Positions 26,168-34,450 of a stretch of 64,000 bases of DNA are shown piece by piece. The translations under genes and the position numbers were made by a program. The notes under the pieces were generated by a model. That model was not told the DNA's origin. It searched no databases and saw only the letters and a program-made list of their open reading frames with translations. Numbering within the stretch: position 1 is the stretch's first letter; each line of letters starts with the position of its first letter. Source of the stretch: Collinsella sp. (GTDB taxonomy: Bacteria > Actinomycetota > Coriobacteriia > Coriobacteriales > Coriobacteriaceae); NCBI GenBank assembly GCA_019414265.1, contig DXMJ01000003.1, positions 13,660 to 77,659 on the forward strand, in the 5' to 3' direction.

Positions 26168-26197
26168 TGCGACAAAGGGACGGTCCCGCATGTCGCA
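26168..26197. repeat. Palindromic repeat, copy 2, after the EIIC gene
   Basis: TGCGACA (26168-26174) with TGTCGCA (26191-26197), enclosing the perfect GGGAC-G-GTCCC (26177-26187). Partner of 24903-24931. Confidence 0.8.
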
Positions 26198-26201
26198 TTC
26201 C

Positions 26202-26234
26202 AAGGCCGTGGCCCGTGTGGGTTGCGGCCTTTTT
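26202..26234 (+). terminator. Terminator of the EIIC gene
   Basis: AAGGCCG (26202-26208) pairs with CGGCCTT (26225-26231), followed by TTT. Confidence 0.65.
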
Positions 26235-26307
26235 GTATCTGGGAGACAAAGTGGCTACACTACAATCCGTTTGAGCAATAGATATATAGGTAGTACCGTG
26301 GGGGCGG

Positions 26308-27468
26308 ATGCAGATGGTCGAGTGGATTGTTCGTCGTGCGCAGGGCGACCGTGCACGCGTGGGAACGTTGACGGGTATGGTGTGTATTCTCGCCAATGTG
26401 GCACTATGCGCTGCGAAGGGTGCAATTGGCGTGCTGTCGGGATCGGTTTCGATTGTGGCGGACGCCATGAACAACCTGTCTGATGCCAGCTCGAACATCG
26501 TGAGCGTGCTTGGCTTTAAGCTGGCGGGCAAGCCGGCAGACCCCGAGCATCCTTACGGCCATGGCCGCTACGAGTATCTCTCGGGTCTGGTCGTGGCGGC
26601 GCTCGTGCTGCTGATCGGCCTTGAGCTTATCAAGTCCTCGGTTGAGCGCGTCATCCACCCCGAACCTGTCGAGTTCTCGCTTGCCCTGGTGGCAGTCCTT
26701 GCGCTTTCGATGATTGTTAAGCTCTGGATGGCGGCCCTCAACCAAAAACTCGGCGATCGCATTGAGTCCGAGACGCTGCATGCGACCGCGCAGGATTCCA
26801 AGAACGATGTTCTAGCCACGGGCGCCGTGTTGGCGTGCGCGATTGTTTCGCAGGTGACGCATATCAATCTAGATGCATGGGTCGGCCTTGCCGTTGGCGC
26901 CTATATTGGCTGGAGCGGCTTTGAACTCATCCAGGATACGGTGAGCCCGCTTTTGGGCCAGGCGCCCGATCCTAAGCTGGTCAAGCACATTCGAGACAAA
27001 ATCATGAGCTACCCCGGCGTTTTGGGCGTTCACGATTTGATGGTTCACGACTACGGCCCAGGCAGAAAGTTCGCAAGTGCCCACGCCGAGATGGCGGCTG
27101 AGGCCAGCCCGCTGGAAAGTCACGACACGCTCGACAACATTGAACAGGCATTTAGGAACGAAGACGGCATGATTGTCACGCTCCATTACGACCCCATCGT
27201 GACCGACGATCCAAAGGTGGCGAGCATGCGCTTGCGTATCAACGCTATGGCTCAAGAGATCGATAGCCGCCTTTCAATTCACGATCTGCGCTGTGTGCCG
27301 GGTCCCACGCACACCAATGTGATTTTCGACTGCGTACGCCCCTCGGATTTGGCGATGAGCGCCGAGGACCTAAAGCGCGCGTTGGCGAAACGTGTCGAAT
27401 CCGAATACCCCAAGTCGATTGCCAAGATCACGATCGACGAAGACTATGTCGGCCATACCCACGAGTAG
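26308..27468 (+). CDS. Cation diffusion facilitator family transporter
   Basis: Exports divalent metal (Zn, Fe or Mn class) in exchange for protons. 386 residues: six predicted transmembrane helices in the first 200 or so residues, with metal-site signatures ADAMNNLSDASSN (helix 2) and ATAQDSKNDVLA (helix 5; HxxxD replaced by AxxxD two residues on, DSKND retained). HPYGHGRYEY is the loop typical of the family. A cytoplasmic dimerisation domain follows, longer than usual, with VHDLMVHDYGPG. Terminal residues are His-containing (GHTHE). The metal cannot be assigned. Confidence 0.9.
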   Translation: MQMVEWIVRRAQGDRARVGTLTGMVCILANVALCAAKGAIGVLSGSVSIVADAMNNLSDASSNIVSVLGFKLAGKPADPEHPYGHGRYEYLSGLVVAALVLLIGLELIKSSVERVIHPEPVEFSLALVAVLALSMIVKLWMAALNQKLGDRIESETLHATAQDSKNDVLATGAVLACAIVSQVTHINLDAWVGLAVGAYIGWSGFELIQDTVSPLLGQAPDPKLVKHIRDKIMSYPGVLGVHDLMVHDYGPGRKFASAHAEMAAEASPLESHDTLDNIEQAFRNEDGMIVTLHYDPIVTDDPKVASMRLRINAMAQEIDSRLSIHDLRCVPGPTHTNVIFDCVRPSDLAMSAEDLKRALAKRVESEYPKSIAKITIDEDYVGHTHE

Positions 27469-27507
27469 GGCCGAGCCGATAAAGCAACTGATGCAGAAGG
27501 GGAGAGC

Positions 27508-28128
27508 ATGAAGAAGCTATATCTACTCCGCCACGGTCAGACAGAATTCAACGTTAAAAAGCTGGTCCAGGGCCGCTGCGATTCACCGCTGACCGACCTG
27601 GGCCGCAAACAAGCGGGAATGGCAGCCGCATGGCTCAAAGCTCACGGCGTCGTCCCCGACAAGGTGGTCTCTTCGCCCTTAGGTCGAGCCATGGACACGG
27701 CAAGTCTCGTCGCTACCGAACTCCTTGGCCCGGACGCAGCAGTCGAGCCCTGCGAAGGCATCATCGAGCGCAGCTACGGCACCTTCGAAGAAGGCCCCCA
27801 CGACGCCCTACCCACCGACGTCTGGGACCCGGGCGAGGACTTGGTCCCCTTCGGAGGAGAAGGAAGTCATGCCCTGCAGGAGCGCATGGTAGACACCCTC
27901 ACCAATATCATGGACGCCGATGGCATCGAAACCCTTCTAGCAGTAAGCCACGGCAGCGCCAGCCGCCAATTCATCAAGGCTGCAGCCCCAGAGGGCTTCG
28001 AGCTCCCAACAAAACTCCCCAACTGCGCCATCATGATCTTCGATTTTGATGATGCGCGAGAAGAGGACGATGCGCCCCAATGCAAGTTCACCTTGCAGCA
28101 AATTGTGGACCCCCAACAAAGTCATTAG
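27508..28128 (+). CDS. Histidine phosphatase / phosphoglycerate mutase family protein
   Basis: 206 residues. The catalytic His9 lies in LRHGQTEFN; other marks are SSPLGRAMDTA, an acidic EGIIERSYGTFE and the second His in AVSHGSASR. This branch includes cofactor-dependent mutases and broad phosphatases, and the substrate cannot be told. It has more A- and C-ending codons (CTA, CCA, GAA) than neighbouring genes, especially in its second half, which may mean a different origin. It starts 40 bp after the transporter gene, with GGGGAGAGC upstream. Confidence 0.88.
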   Translation: MKKLYLLRHGQTEFNVKKLVQGRCDSPLTDLGRKQAGMAAAWLKAHGVVPDKVVSSPLGRAMDTASLVATELLGPDAAVEPCEGIIERSYGTFEEGPHDALPTDVWDPGEDLVPFGGEGSHALQERMVDTLTNIMDADGIETLLAVSHGSASRQFIKAAAPEGFELPTKLPNCAIMIFDFDDAREEDDAPQCKFTLQQIVDPQQSH

Positions 28129-28163
28129 CCTGAACGAGCAGAGTTAAGCAGACATCAACGTGG

Positions 28164-28328
28164 CGTTCCCAGTGTGCGGCGGAGGGGGCGGGCCTGAGAC
28201 ATATTAAGGTTGTCGCGAGTTCCGCACGAACAGGAGAGCACTTAATGTGCTCTCCGTCGTGAGCAGGACTGTAGAGCAGCAACCTTAATATGTCTCAGGC
28301 CCGCCCCCTCCGCCGCACACTGGGAACG
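28164..28328. repeat. Long hairpin element, copy A
   Basis: Perfect 49-bp inverted arms (28164-28212 and 28280-28328) enclose a 67-nt core that itself folds. In the core AGTTCCGC faces GCAGGACT with one mismatch, and GGAGAGCAC-TTAAT-GTGCTCTCC forms the tip. The core is about 80% identical to that of the element at 55481-55600, whose arms are a different sequence but again self-complementary. No coding potential. It lies between a phosphatase gene and the rplC promoter region. It could be a structured RNA or a DNA hairpin; see findings. Confidence 0.85.
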
Positions 28329-28377
28329 TGCCACGCACTTTACCTGCGTAAACAATGTGAGTGAAATATGAATCTCG

Positions 28378-28404
28378 ATGGATACGCCCGCAGCCGTGTA
28401 TACT
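28378..28404 (+). promoter_or_regulatory. Shared upstream box, probable rplC operon promoter region
   Basis: ATGGATACGCCCG followed by CAGCCGTGTATACT. TATACT (28399-28404) is a good -10. The same 26-nt block with three changes is at 30243-30268 before rplB. It lies 184 bp before the rplC start. Confidence 0.5.
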
Positions 28405-28515
28405 AAACAGCTGTGTGAAACCAGGGGAGTATTCTGGCTGGACAAAATGCCTGCTTAATAGGGTTGTCAGGTAGTCCGGGCGTAATACAAGACTGGGGAG
28501 CACGTCGTGTAAGTA

Positions 28516-28567
28516 GTGGTCCTCTAGGGGCGTACGCTCGGTGGCGTACGCATTGTCCCAAGACCAC
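28516..28567 (+). promoter_or_regulatory. Structured leader of the rplC operon
   Basis: GTGGTC (28516-28521) pairs with GACCAC (28562-28567). Inside it GGG pairs with CCC, and GCGTACG (28530-28536) with CGTACGC (28545-28551). It ends 20 nt before the rplC start. An autoregulatory ribosomal-protein leader is plausible (L4, encoded in this operon, plays that part in E. coli) but not shown. Confidence 0.5.
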
Positions 28568-28587
28568 GCGAGAGTTGGGATCATATC

Positions 28588-29208
28588 TTGATCAGCATGA
28601 TTCTCGGCCGCAAGATTGGCATGACCCAGGTTTGGGACGAGAACGATAACGTCGTTCCCGTCACGGTCATCCAGGCTGGCCCCTGCGCTGTCTCGCAGGT
28701 TAAAACTCAGGCAACCGACGGCTATGACGCCGTCCAGATCGGTTTCGGCGACATCAAGGCCAAGAACGTGAACAAGCCCATGGCTGGTCACTTCGCCAAG
28801 GCTGGCGTCGAGCCTGTCCGCTTCCTTCGTGAGGTCCGCGTCGAGAACGGCGAGGAGCACAAGGTCGGCGAGGTCGTCACCGTCGCTGATTTCGCTGATG
28901 TCGAGAAGGTCGACGTCATCGGTACCTCCAAGGGTAAGGGCTTCCAGGGTCGCATCAAGCGCTGGGGTCAGCGCCGCGGTCCTATGACGCATGGTTCTCA
29001 CTTCCAGCGTCACCCCGGTTCTATCGGTCAGTGCGCCTATCCTGCGCGCGTCCTCAAGGGCGTCAAGATGGCCGGTCACATGGGTAACGAGCGCGTTACC
29101 GTCAAGAACCTTTCCGTTGTCCGCATCGATGCCGAGCAGAACCTCATCTTGGTCAAGGGCGCTGTCCCGGGTGCCAAGAATGGTCTCGTCGCCATCCGTA
29201 TGGCCTAA
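28588..29208 (+). CDS. rplC: 50S ribosomal protein L3
   Basis: 206 residues, an early assembly protein of the large subunit. It starts at TTG 28588 ([16 protein letters not shown]); ATG 28597 is a possible internal start. Signatures are [27 protein letters not shown] and [15 protein letters not shown], containing the Gln methylated in other bacteria. First gene of the separated S10 cluster. Confidence 0.97.
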   Translation: MISMILGRKIGMTQVWDENDNVVPVTVIQAGPCAVSQVKTQATDGYDAVQIGFGDIKAKNVNKPMAGHFAKAGVEPVRFLREVRVENGEEHKVGEVVTVADFADVEKVDVIGTSKGKGFQGRIKRWGQRRGPMTHGSHFQRHPGSIGQCAYPARVLKGVKMAGHMGNERVTVKNLSVVRIDAEQNLILVKGAVPGAKNGLVAIRMA

Positions 29209-29254
29209 GGGCCCAGCCCATTTAGCCCAGCGTCATACCAAGGAGAACACTTAA

Positions 29255-29881
29255 ATGGCAAAGTTTGAAGTAAAGAACAGCGAGGGCAAGAAGGTCGCCG
29301 AGGCCGAGCTCGCCGCTGAGGTGTACGGCATCGAGCCGAACATCCACGTTATGCACCACATCGTCAAGTGCCAGATGGCCTCTTGGCGTCAGGGCACCCA
29401 GTCTGCTAAGGGTCGCTCTGAGGTTTCCGGTGGCGGCAAGAAGCCTTGGCGTCAGAAGGGCACCGGCCGTGCCCGCCAGGGTTCCATCCGTGCTGCCCAG
29501 TGGCGTCACGGTGGCGTTGTCTTCGCCCCCAAGCCCCGTTCCTACGCTAAGCGTATGAACAACAAGGAGGTCAAGCTGGCTATGCGCTCCGCGCTGTCCG
29601 CCAAGCTGGCCGATGGCGAGCTCGTGCTCGTCGACGACTACGGCTTCGAGAAGCCTTCCACCAAGGCTGCCGTCGCCATGCTCAAGGCTCTCGGCCTTGA
29701 GGGCAAGCGTCTGACCATCATCGTTCGCGATGAGGACGTCAACGCCTACCTGTCGTTCCGCAACATTCCCAAGACGTTCATCATCACTGCCGACGAGGCC
29801 AACACCTACGATCTCGTCAACAACAACGCTGTGCTGATGCCCGCCGACATCGCCGCTCACTTCGGGGAGGTGCTTGCATAA
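29255..29881 (+). CDS. rplD: 50S ribosomal protein L4
   Basis: 208 residues. The extended loop reaching the exit tunnel is seen as QGTQSAKGRSEVSGGGKKPWRQKGTGRARQG, whose core KPWRQKGTGRARQGS is diagnostic. It stops directly at the rplW start (TAA then ATG). AAGGAGAAC precedes its ATG. Confidence 0.97.
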   Translation: MAKFEVKNSEGKKVAEAELAAEVYGIEPNIHVMHHIVKCQMASWRQGTQSAKGRSEVSGGGKKPWRQKGTGRARQGSIRAAQWRHGGVVFAPKPRSYAKRMNNKEVKLAMRSALSAKLADGELVLVDDYGFEKPSTKAAVAMLKALGLEGKRLTIIVRDEDVNAYLSFRNIPKTFIITADEANTYDLVNNNAVLMPADIAAHFGEVLA

Positions 29882-30169
29882 ATGACCGCCCACGAGATCA
29901 TCATCCGTCCGATCGTGTCCGAGCGTTCCTTCTCCGGCATGGAGCTGAACAAGTACACGTTCGAGGTCGCCAAGGATGCTAACAAGTATCAGATCAAGGA
30001 CGCTGTCGAGGAGATCTTCGGCGTCAAGGTCGTTCGCGTGAACACCTTGACGGTCAAGCCCAAGATCAAGCGCGTGCGCTATGTCGCCGGCAAGACCCGT
30101 TCTTGGAAGAAGGCCATCGTCACGCTGGCCGAGGGCGACACCATCGAGGTCTTTGGCAACCAGGCCTAA
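29882..30169 (+). CDS. rplW: 50S ribosomal protein L23
   Basis: 95 residues, at the tunnel exit, where trigger factor and SRP dock. It begins MTAHEIIIRPIVSERS, with NKYTFEVAKDANKYQIKDAVE and FGVKVVRVNT following. Abuts rplD with no gap. A structured 179-bp gap follows before rplB. Confidence 0.96.
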   Translation: MTAHEIIIRPIVSERSFSGMELNKYTFEVAKDANKYQIKDAVEEIFGVKVVRVNTLTVKPKIKRVRYVAGKTRSWKKAIVTLAEGDTIEVFGNQA

Positions 30170-30187
30170 GACTCGCTGCTGTTGAGT

Positions 30188-30301
30188 GAGCTCATGCCTC
30201 CCAAATAGGGGAGGCGAGAGCTCAAGGTTTCGGGCGTATAAAATGGACACGCCCGGAACCGTGTATACGTCCGGTGTCATCGCACCCGAGGCAGAACCTC
30301 G
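30188..30301 (+). promoter_or_regulatory. Structured rplB leader with a second copy of the rplC upstream box
   Basis: Three hairpins: GAGCTC + GCCTCCC with GGGGAGGC + GAGCTC (30188-30223), CGGGCGT with ACGCCCG (30231-30255), and CGAGG with CCTCG (30287-30301). The block at 30243-30268 matches 23 of 26 bases of the box before rplC. It could be an internal promoter or leader inside the ribosomal operon. Confidence 0.45.
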
Positions 30302-30348
30302 AATCCCTGTCTGCGATGGCTAACGGATTCCTATTGAAAGGGATTGTA

Positions 30349-31179
30349 ATGGCTGTAAAGCACCTTAAGCCGACCTCCGCTGGTAGGCGTTGGCAGACGA
30401 TCTCCGACTTCTCCGAGATCACCTGCACCAAGCCCGAGAAGTCCCTTCTCGAGCCCCTGTCCAAGAAGGCCGGTCGTAACAACAACGGCCGCATCACCAC
30501 CCGCCACCAGGGCGGCGGCGTGAAGCGTCGTTACCGCGTGATCGACTTCAAGCGCAACAAGGACGGCGTGCCCGCCAAGGTTGCCACGATCGAGTACGAT
30601 CCGAACCGTTCCGCTCGCATCGCTCTGCTGCACTACGCTGACGGTGAGAAGCGCTACATCCTGGCCCCCAAGGGCCTCGAGGTCGGTCAGACCATCATGT
30701 CCGGTTCTGACGCCGACATCAAGCCGGGCAACGCTCTGCCCCTCGCCGACATCCCCGTCGGTACGCTCATCCACGCCGTCGAGTTCCAGCCGGGCAAGGG
30801 CGCTGCTATCGCCCGTTCCGCCGGTAACTCCTGCCAGCTGATGGGTAAGGAAGGCAAGTACGCTATCGTCCGTATGCCTTCCTCCGAGATGCGCCGCATC
30901 CTCGTTACCTGCCGCGCCACCGTCGGTGAGGTCGGCAACGCCGATCACGCCAACATCGTCATCGGCAAGGCCGGCCGTAAGCGTCACATGAACGTGCGCC
31001 CGACCGTCCGCGGTACCGTCATGAACCCTGTCGACCACCCGCACGGCGGTGGCGAGGGCAAGAACCACACCTCTGGTCGTCCCTCTGTTACCCCCTGGGG
31101 TAAGCCGACGAAGGGCCTTCGTACGCGCAAGAAGAAGAAGGTCTCGAACCAGCACATCATTCGTCGCCGTAAGAAGTAA
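30349..31179 (+). CDS. rplB: 50S ribosomal protein L2
   Basis: 276 residues, needed for subunit joining and near the peptidyl transferase centre. ATG 30349 follows GAAAGGG and gives the family N-terminus [14 protein letters not shown]; the frame upstream runs through the leader. [46 protein letters not shown] (containing the essential His of the VDHPHGG motif) and the basic C-terminus are all present. Confidence 0.97.
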   Translation: MAVKHLKPTSAGRRWQTISDFSEITCTKPEKSLLEPLSKKAGRNNNGRITTRHQGGGVKRRYRVIDFKRNKDGVPAKVATIEYDPNRSARIALLHYADGEKRYILAPKGLEVGQTIMSGSDADIKPGNALPLADIPVGTLIHAVEFQPGKGAAIARSAGNSCQLMGKEGKYAIVRMPSSEMRRILVTCRATVGEVGNADHANIVIGKAGRKRHMNVRPTVRGTVMNPVDHPHGGGEGKNHTSGRPSVTPWGKPTKGLRTRKKKKVSNQHIIRRRKK

Positions 31180-31211
31180 TTTCGGATACCGAGTTTTAGG
31201 AGAAAGCACTT

Positions 31212-31472
31212 ATGAGCAGAAGTCTCAAAAAGGGCCCGTTCGTGGAGACTCGCCTTCTCTCGCGTATCACCGCGATGAACGAGGCTGGCAAGAAGGACGT
31301 CGTGAAGACCTGGTCCCGCGCGTCCACCATCTTCCCCGAGATGGTTGGTCACACCATCGCCGTCCACGACGGCCGCAAGCATGTGCCCGTGTATGTTACC
31401 GAGTCCATGGTTGGTCACAAGCTCGGCGAGTTCGCGCCGACTCGTACGTTCCGTGGCCACAAGGCCAAATAG
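31212..31472 (+). CDS. rpsS: 30S ribosomal protein S19
   Basis: 86 residues. [12 protein letters not shown] start, [27 protein letters not shown] core shortened here to its diagnostic [10 protein letters not shown], and [12 protein letters not shown] end. In the operon between rplB and rplV. Confidence 0.97.
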   Translation: MSRSLKKGPFVETRLLSRITAMNEAGKKDVVKTWSRASTIFPEMVGHTIAVHDGRKHVPVYVTESMVGHKLGEFAPTRTFRGHKAK

Positions 31473-31486
31473 GGGGTTAACCGTAA

Positions 31487-31858
31487 ATGGCAACTAAGTC
31501 TATTGAAACTGAGGCCACCGAGGTTCGCGCCGTCGCTAAGTACGTGCGTGTTTCCCCCAGCAAGGCCCGCCTGGTGGTCGATCTGATCCGCCGCAAGCCT
31601 GTCGCTCAGGCCTTCGACATCCTCCACTTCTGCGACCGCGCCGTCGCCGTGGATGTCGAGAAGGTTCTCCGTTCCGCCGTTGCGAACGCCGAGAACAACA
31701 ACGGTCTGCGTGCCGACAACCTGGTTGTCGCCGCTGCCTATGTTGACGAGGGTCCGACGCTTAAGCGCATCCGTCCCCGCGCCAAGGGTTCCGCTTCTCG
31801 CATTCTGAAGCGTACTTCCCACATCACCGTCGTCGTTGCTCCTCGAAAGGAGGCGTAA
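31487..31858 (+). CDS. rplV: 50S ribosomal protein L22
   Basis: 123 residues. It contains the conserved [17 protein letters not shown] and the beta-hairpin that lines the exit tunnel ([18 protein letters not shown]). GGGGGTTAACC precedes the ATG; a slightly acidic N-terminal extension precedes the core. Confidence 0.97.
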   Translation: MATKSIETEATEVRAVAKYVRVSPSKARLVVDLIRRKPVAQAFDILHFCDRAVAVDVEKVLRSAVANAENNNGLRADNLVVAAAYVDEGPTLKRIRPRAKGSASRILKRTSHITVVVAPRKEA

Positions 31859-31864
31859 AGCTGT

Positions 31865-32575
31865 ATGGGTCAGAAAGTCTACCCCACCGGCTTCCGTCTT
31901 GGCATCACCGAGAACTGGCGCTCCCGCTGGTTCGCAGAGAAGGATTACGCTAAGACCCTCGGTAACGATCTCGAGATCCGCAAGTACCTCGAGAAGCGTC
32001 TTTCCCGCGCAGCTGTCTCCCGCGTCGAGATCGAGCGCGCTGGCGACAAGGTGAAGGTCATCATCCTCACCGCTCGCCCCGGCGTTGTCATCGGTAAGAA
32101 GGGTGCCGAGATCGATACCCTCCGCACCGAGCTCGAGAAGGTCGCTGGCGTCTCCAAGGGCCAGCTCTCCGTCGACGTTGTCGAGATCAAGCGCCCCGAG
32201 CTCGACGCCAACCTCGTTGCTCAGTCTATCGCCGAGCAGCTCGAGGGCCGCGTTGCCTTCCGTCGCGCTATGCGCAAGGCTGTCCAGTCCGCCCGCAAGG
32301 CCGGCGCTAAGGGCATCCGTATCCAGTGCTCCGGTCGTCTCGGCGGTGCCGAGATGGGCCGTCGTGAGTGGTACCGTGAGGGTCGCGTGCCTCTGCACAC
32401 CCTCCGTGCCAAGATCGACTACGGCACGGCTGTCGCCAGCACCACCATGGGCGCTTGCGGCGTGAAGGTCTGGATCTACCTGGGCGAGAAGCTCCCGGGC
32501 CAGCCTGTTCCCAACCCTGCACTCGAGGGCTCTTCCCGTCCTCGTCGTCGTAACTCCGAGAGGAGGGGTCAGTAG
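31865..32575 (+). CDS. rpsC: 30S ribosomal protein S3
   Basis: 236 residues. [13 protein letters not shown] start, KH domain with [13 protein letters not shown], and the C-domain [18 protein letters not shown] and [10 protein letters not shown]. The stop TAG shares its last base with the GTG of rplP. Confidence 0.97.
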   Translation: MGQKVYPTGFRLGITENWRSRWFAEKDYAKTLGNDLEIRKYLEKRLSRAAVSRVEIERAGDKVKVIILTARPGVVIGKKGAEIDTLRTELEKVAGVSKGQLSVDVVEIKRPELDANLVAQSIAEQLEGRVAFRRAMRKAVQSARKAGAKGIRIQCSGRLGGAEMGRREWYREGRVPLHTLRAKIDYGTAVASTTMGACGVKVWIYLGEKLPGQPVPNPALEGSSRPRRRNSERRGQ

Positions 32576-33078
32576 TGCTTGCCCCTAAGCGTATTCTTCA
32601 CCGCAAGGTGCAGCGTGGCTCCATGAAGGGCCAGGCCAAGGGTAATACCGAGCTGCATTTCGGCGAGTTTGGTATCCAGGCTCTCGAGGCCCATTGGATC
32701 ACCAACCGTCAGATCGAGGCCGCTCGTATTGCCATGACCCGCTACATGAAGCGTGGCGGTCGTGTCTACATCACGATCTTCCCCGATAAGCCCATCACCA
32801 AGAAGCCTGCCGAGACTCGCATGGGTTCTGGTAAGGGTAACCCCGAGGAGTGGGTGGCCGTCGTCAAGCCCGGCCGCATCATGTTCGAGGTCAAGGGCGT
32901 GCCCGAGGAGGTCGCTCGCGAGGCTCTGCGTCTTGCACAGCACAAGCTTCCCATCAAGACCAAGATTGTTGCTGCCAAGAACGCTGAGCAGCGCATCGAG
33001 AAGGAGATGGCTGAGGAGGCCGCTCTCGAGGCCAAGTGGGCTGCTGAGGACGCCGCCGCCGCCAAGGAGGAGAACTAA
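32575..33078 (+). CDS. rplP: 50S ribosomal protein L16 with a C-terminal extension
   Basis: 167 residues from GTG 32575, overlapping rpsC by one base; AGGAGGGG is just upstream. The core ([60 protein letters not shown]) is standard and ends near residue 138. The extra 28 or so residues are Ala/Glu/Lys-rich and probably helical, absent from E. coli L16. The stop TAA overlaps the rpmC ATG by one base. Confidence 0.96.
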   Translation: MLAPKRILHRKVQRGSMKGQAKGNTELHFGEFGIQALEAHWITNRQIEAARIAMTRYMKRGGRVYITIFPDKPITKKPAETRMGSGKGNPEEWVAVVKPGRIMFEVKGVPEEVAREALRLAQHKLPIKTKIVAAKNAEQRIEKEMAEEAALEAKWAAEDAAAAKEEN

Positions 33079-33293
33079 TGAAGCCCGCAGAGATTCGTGA
33101 GCTCTCGGACGCTCAGCTCGTTGAGAAGCTGAAGGAAATGCGCGCCGAGCTCTTTAACCTTCGTTTCCAGATGGCCACCAGCCAGCTGGACAACACCGCT
33201 CGCGTCAACACCGTGAAGAAGGACATCGCTCGCGTCCTCACGGAGCAGCGCGCCCGCGAGATCGCAGCGGAGAAGTCCGCTGTCGCCGAGTAG
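33078..33293 (+). CDS. rpmC: 50S ribosomal protein L29
   Basis: 71 residues, a two-helix protein near the tunnel exit. [14 protein letters not shown] start and ELFNLRFQMATSQLDN centre are diagnostic. Confidence 0.95.
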   Translation: MKPAEIRELSDAQLVEKLKEMRAELFNLRFQMATSQLDNTARVNTVKKDIARVLTEQRAREIAAEKSAVAE

Positions 33294-33309
33294 GACCTAA
33301 GGAGAGAAC

Positions 33310-33570
33310 ATGACTGATTCGCGTAACTCGCGTAAGGTCCGTACGGGTGTCGTTACCTCCGTCTCCGGTGCCAAGACCATCGTTGTCACCATCACCGAGC
33401 GCAAGCGTCACCCTAAGTACGGCAAGATGATGACCAGCTCCAAGAAGCTGCACGCTCACGACGAGGAGTGCACGGCTGGCGTGGGCGACACCGTCCGCGT
33501 TATGGAGACCCGTCCTATGTCCAAGATGAAGCGTTGGCGCCTCATCGAGGTCGTCGAGCGCGCTAAATAA
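33310..33570 (+). CDS. rpsQ: 30S ribosomal protein S17
   Basis: 86 residues. RKVRTGVVTSVSGAKTIVV core, HPKYGKMM, and the end TRPMSKMKRWRLIEVVERAK. AAGGAGAGAAC precedes the ATG. A 118-bp gap, large for this operon, follows it. Confidence 0.96.
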   Translation: MTDSRNSRKVRTGVVTSVSGAKTIVVTITERKRHPKYGKMMTSSKKLHAHDEECTAGVGDTVRVMETRPMSKMKRWRLIEVVERAK

Positions 33571-33587
33571 GCAGTCGCTCTTACGAC

Positions 33588-33616
33588 TTGTACGTTTCCG
33601 AAGATGTGCGTATGTC
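33588..33616 (+). promoter_or_regulatory. Possible internal promoter before rplN
   Basis: TTGTAC (33588-33593) and TATGTC (33611-33616) with a 17-nt spacer in the rpsQ-rplN gap. A second A/T-rich -10-like block TATAAA follows near 33638. Moderate match only. Confidence 0.35.
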
Positions 33617-33688
33617 TGGCTTGCATACCACGGGCCGTATAAAGGCTGCGCACCTCTCTTCGGTTCTTAGTTCGGAGGAACATCTACC

Positions 33689-34057
33689 ATGATTCAGATG
33701 CAAACCATGCTGAACGTCGCCGACAACTCCGGCGCTCGCAAGATTCGCTGCATCAAGGTGCTTGGCGGTTCCAAGCGTCGTTATGCAGGCATCGGCGATG
33801 TGTTCATCGGTGCTGTCCAGGAGGCTACCCCTGGCGCCAACGTCAAGAAGAAGGACGTTGTCCGTTGCGTCGTCGTTCGCACCGTTAAGGAGATCCGCCG
33901 CAAGGATGGCTCCTACATTCGCTTTGATGAGAACGCCTGCGTTGTCATCAACAACGATGGTTCGCCCGTCGGCACCCGTATCTTCGGGCCCGTCGCTCGC
34001 GAGCTTCGTGACAAGAAGTACATGAAGATCGTCTCGCTCGCTCCCGAGACCCTGTAG
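33689..34057 (+). CDS. rplN: 50S ribosomal protein L14
   Basis: 122 residues. [19 protein letters not shown] start, [14 protein letters not shown], and [23 protein letters not shown] end. TTCGGAGGAAC precedes the ATG. Confidence 0.97.
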   Translation: MIQMQTMLNVADNSGARKIRCIKVLGGSKRRYAGIGDVFIGAVQEATPGANVKKKDVVRCVVVRTVKEIRRKDGSYIRFDENACVVINNDGSPVGTRIFGPVARELRDKKYMKIVSLAPETL

Positions 34058-34070
34058 TTAGGGGAGATAT

Positions 34071-34376
34071 ATGTATATCAAGAAGGGCGATAAGGTCCAG
34101 GTTCTCTCTGGTAAGGATCGCGGCAAGCAGGGCGTTATCCTGCGTGCTCTCCCCGCCGAGAACAAGGTCGTTGTCGAGGGCGTTTCGGTCGTCAAGAAGG
34201 CCGTCAAGCCCAACGCTGCCAACCAGCAGGGTGGTATCGTTTCGCAGGAGGCTCCCATCGATGCCTCCAACGTCAATCTCGTTTGCCCCGAGTGCGGTAA
34301 GGTTACCCGCGTCGGTCACGAGAAGGACGGCAAGAACAAGCTGCGCGTCTGCAAGAAGTGCGGCCACAAGTTCTAA
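34071..34376 (+). CDS. rplX: 50S ribosomal protein L24
   Basis: 101 residues. KOW motif [17 protein letters not shown] at the N-terminus. The C-terminal part has [10 protein letters not shown]...CKKCGHKF, a four-Cys zinc ribbon present in some bacterial L24 proteins. Normally rplE follows; here a terminator follows. Confidence 0.96.
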   Translation: MYIKKGDKVQVLSGKDRGKQGVILRALPAENKVVVEGVSVVKKAVKPNAANQQGGIVSQEAPIDASNVNLVCPECGKVTRVGHEKDGKNKLRVCKKCGHKF

Positions 34377-34402
34377 GCTGCCCGCAACATCAAGTTGCTA
34401 GT

Positions 34403-34438
34403 AAAGGCCCGGATGCCCCACGGCACCCGGGCCTTTTT
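34403..34438 (+). terminator. Terminator after rplX
   Basis: AAAGGCCCGG (34403-34412) pairs perfectly with CCGGGCCTTT (34427-34436), ending in five T. It closes the ribosomal protein operon before the usual rplE-rpsN-rpsH genes. Confidence 0.9.
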
Positions 34439-34450
34439 CTATCCCTACCC

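Noticed and set aside
28164..28328. Insertion sequence or MITE with terminal inverted repeats
   Set aside because: No transposase or target duplication is seen, and the second copy shares the core but not the arms, the opposite of what a mobile element's ends would show.
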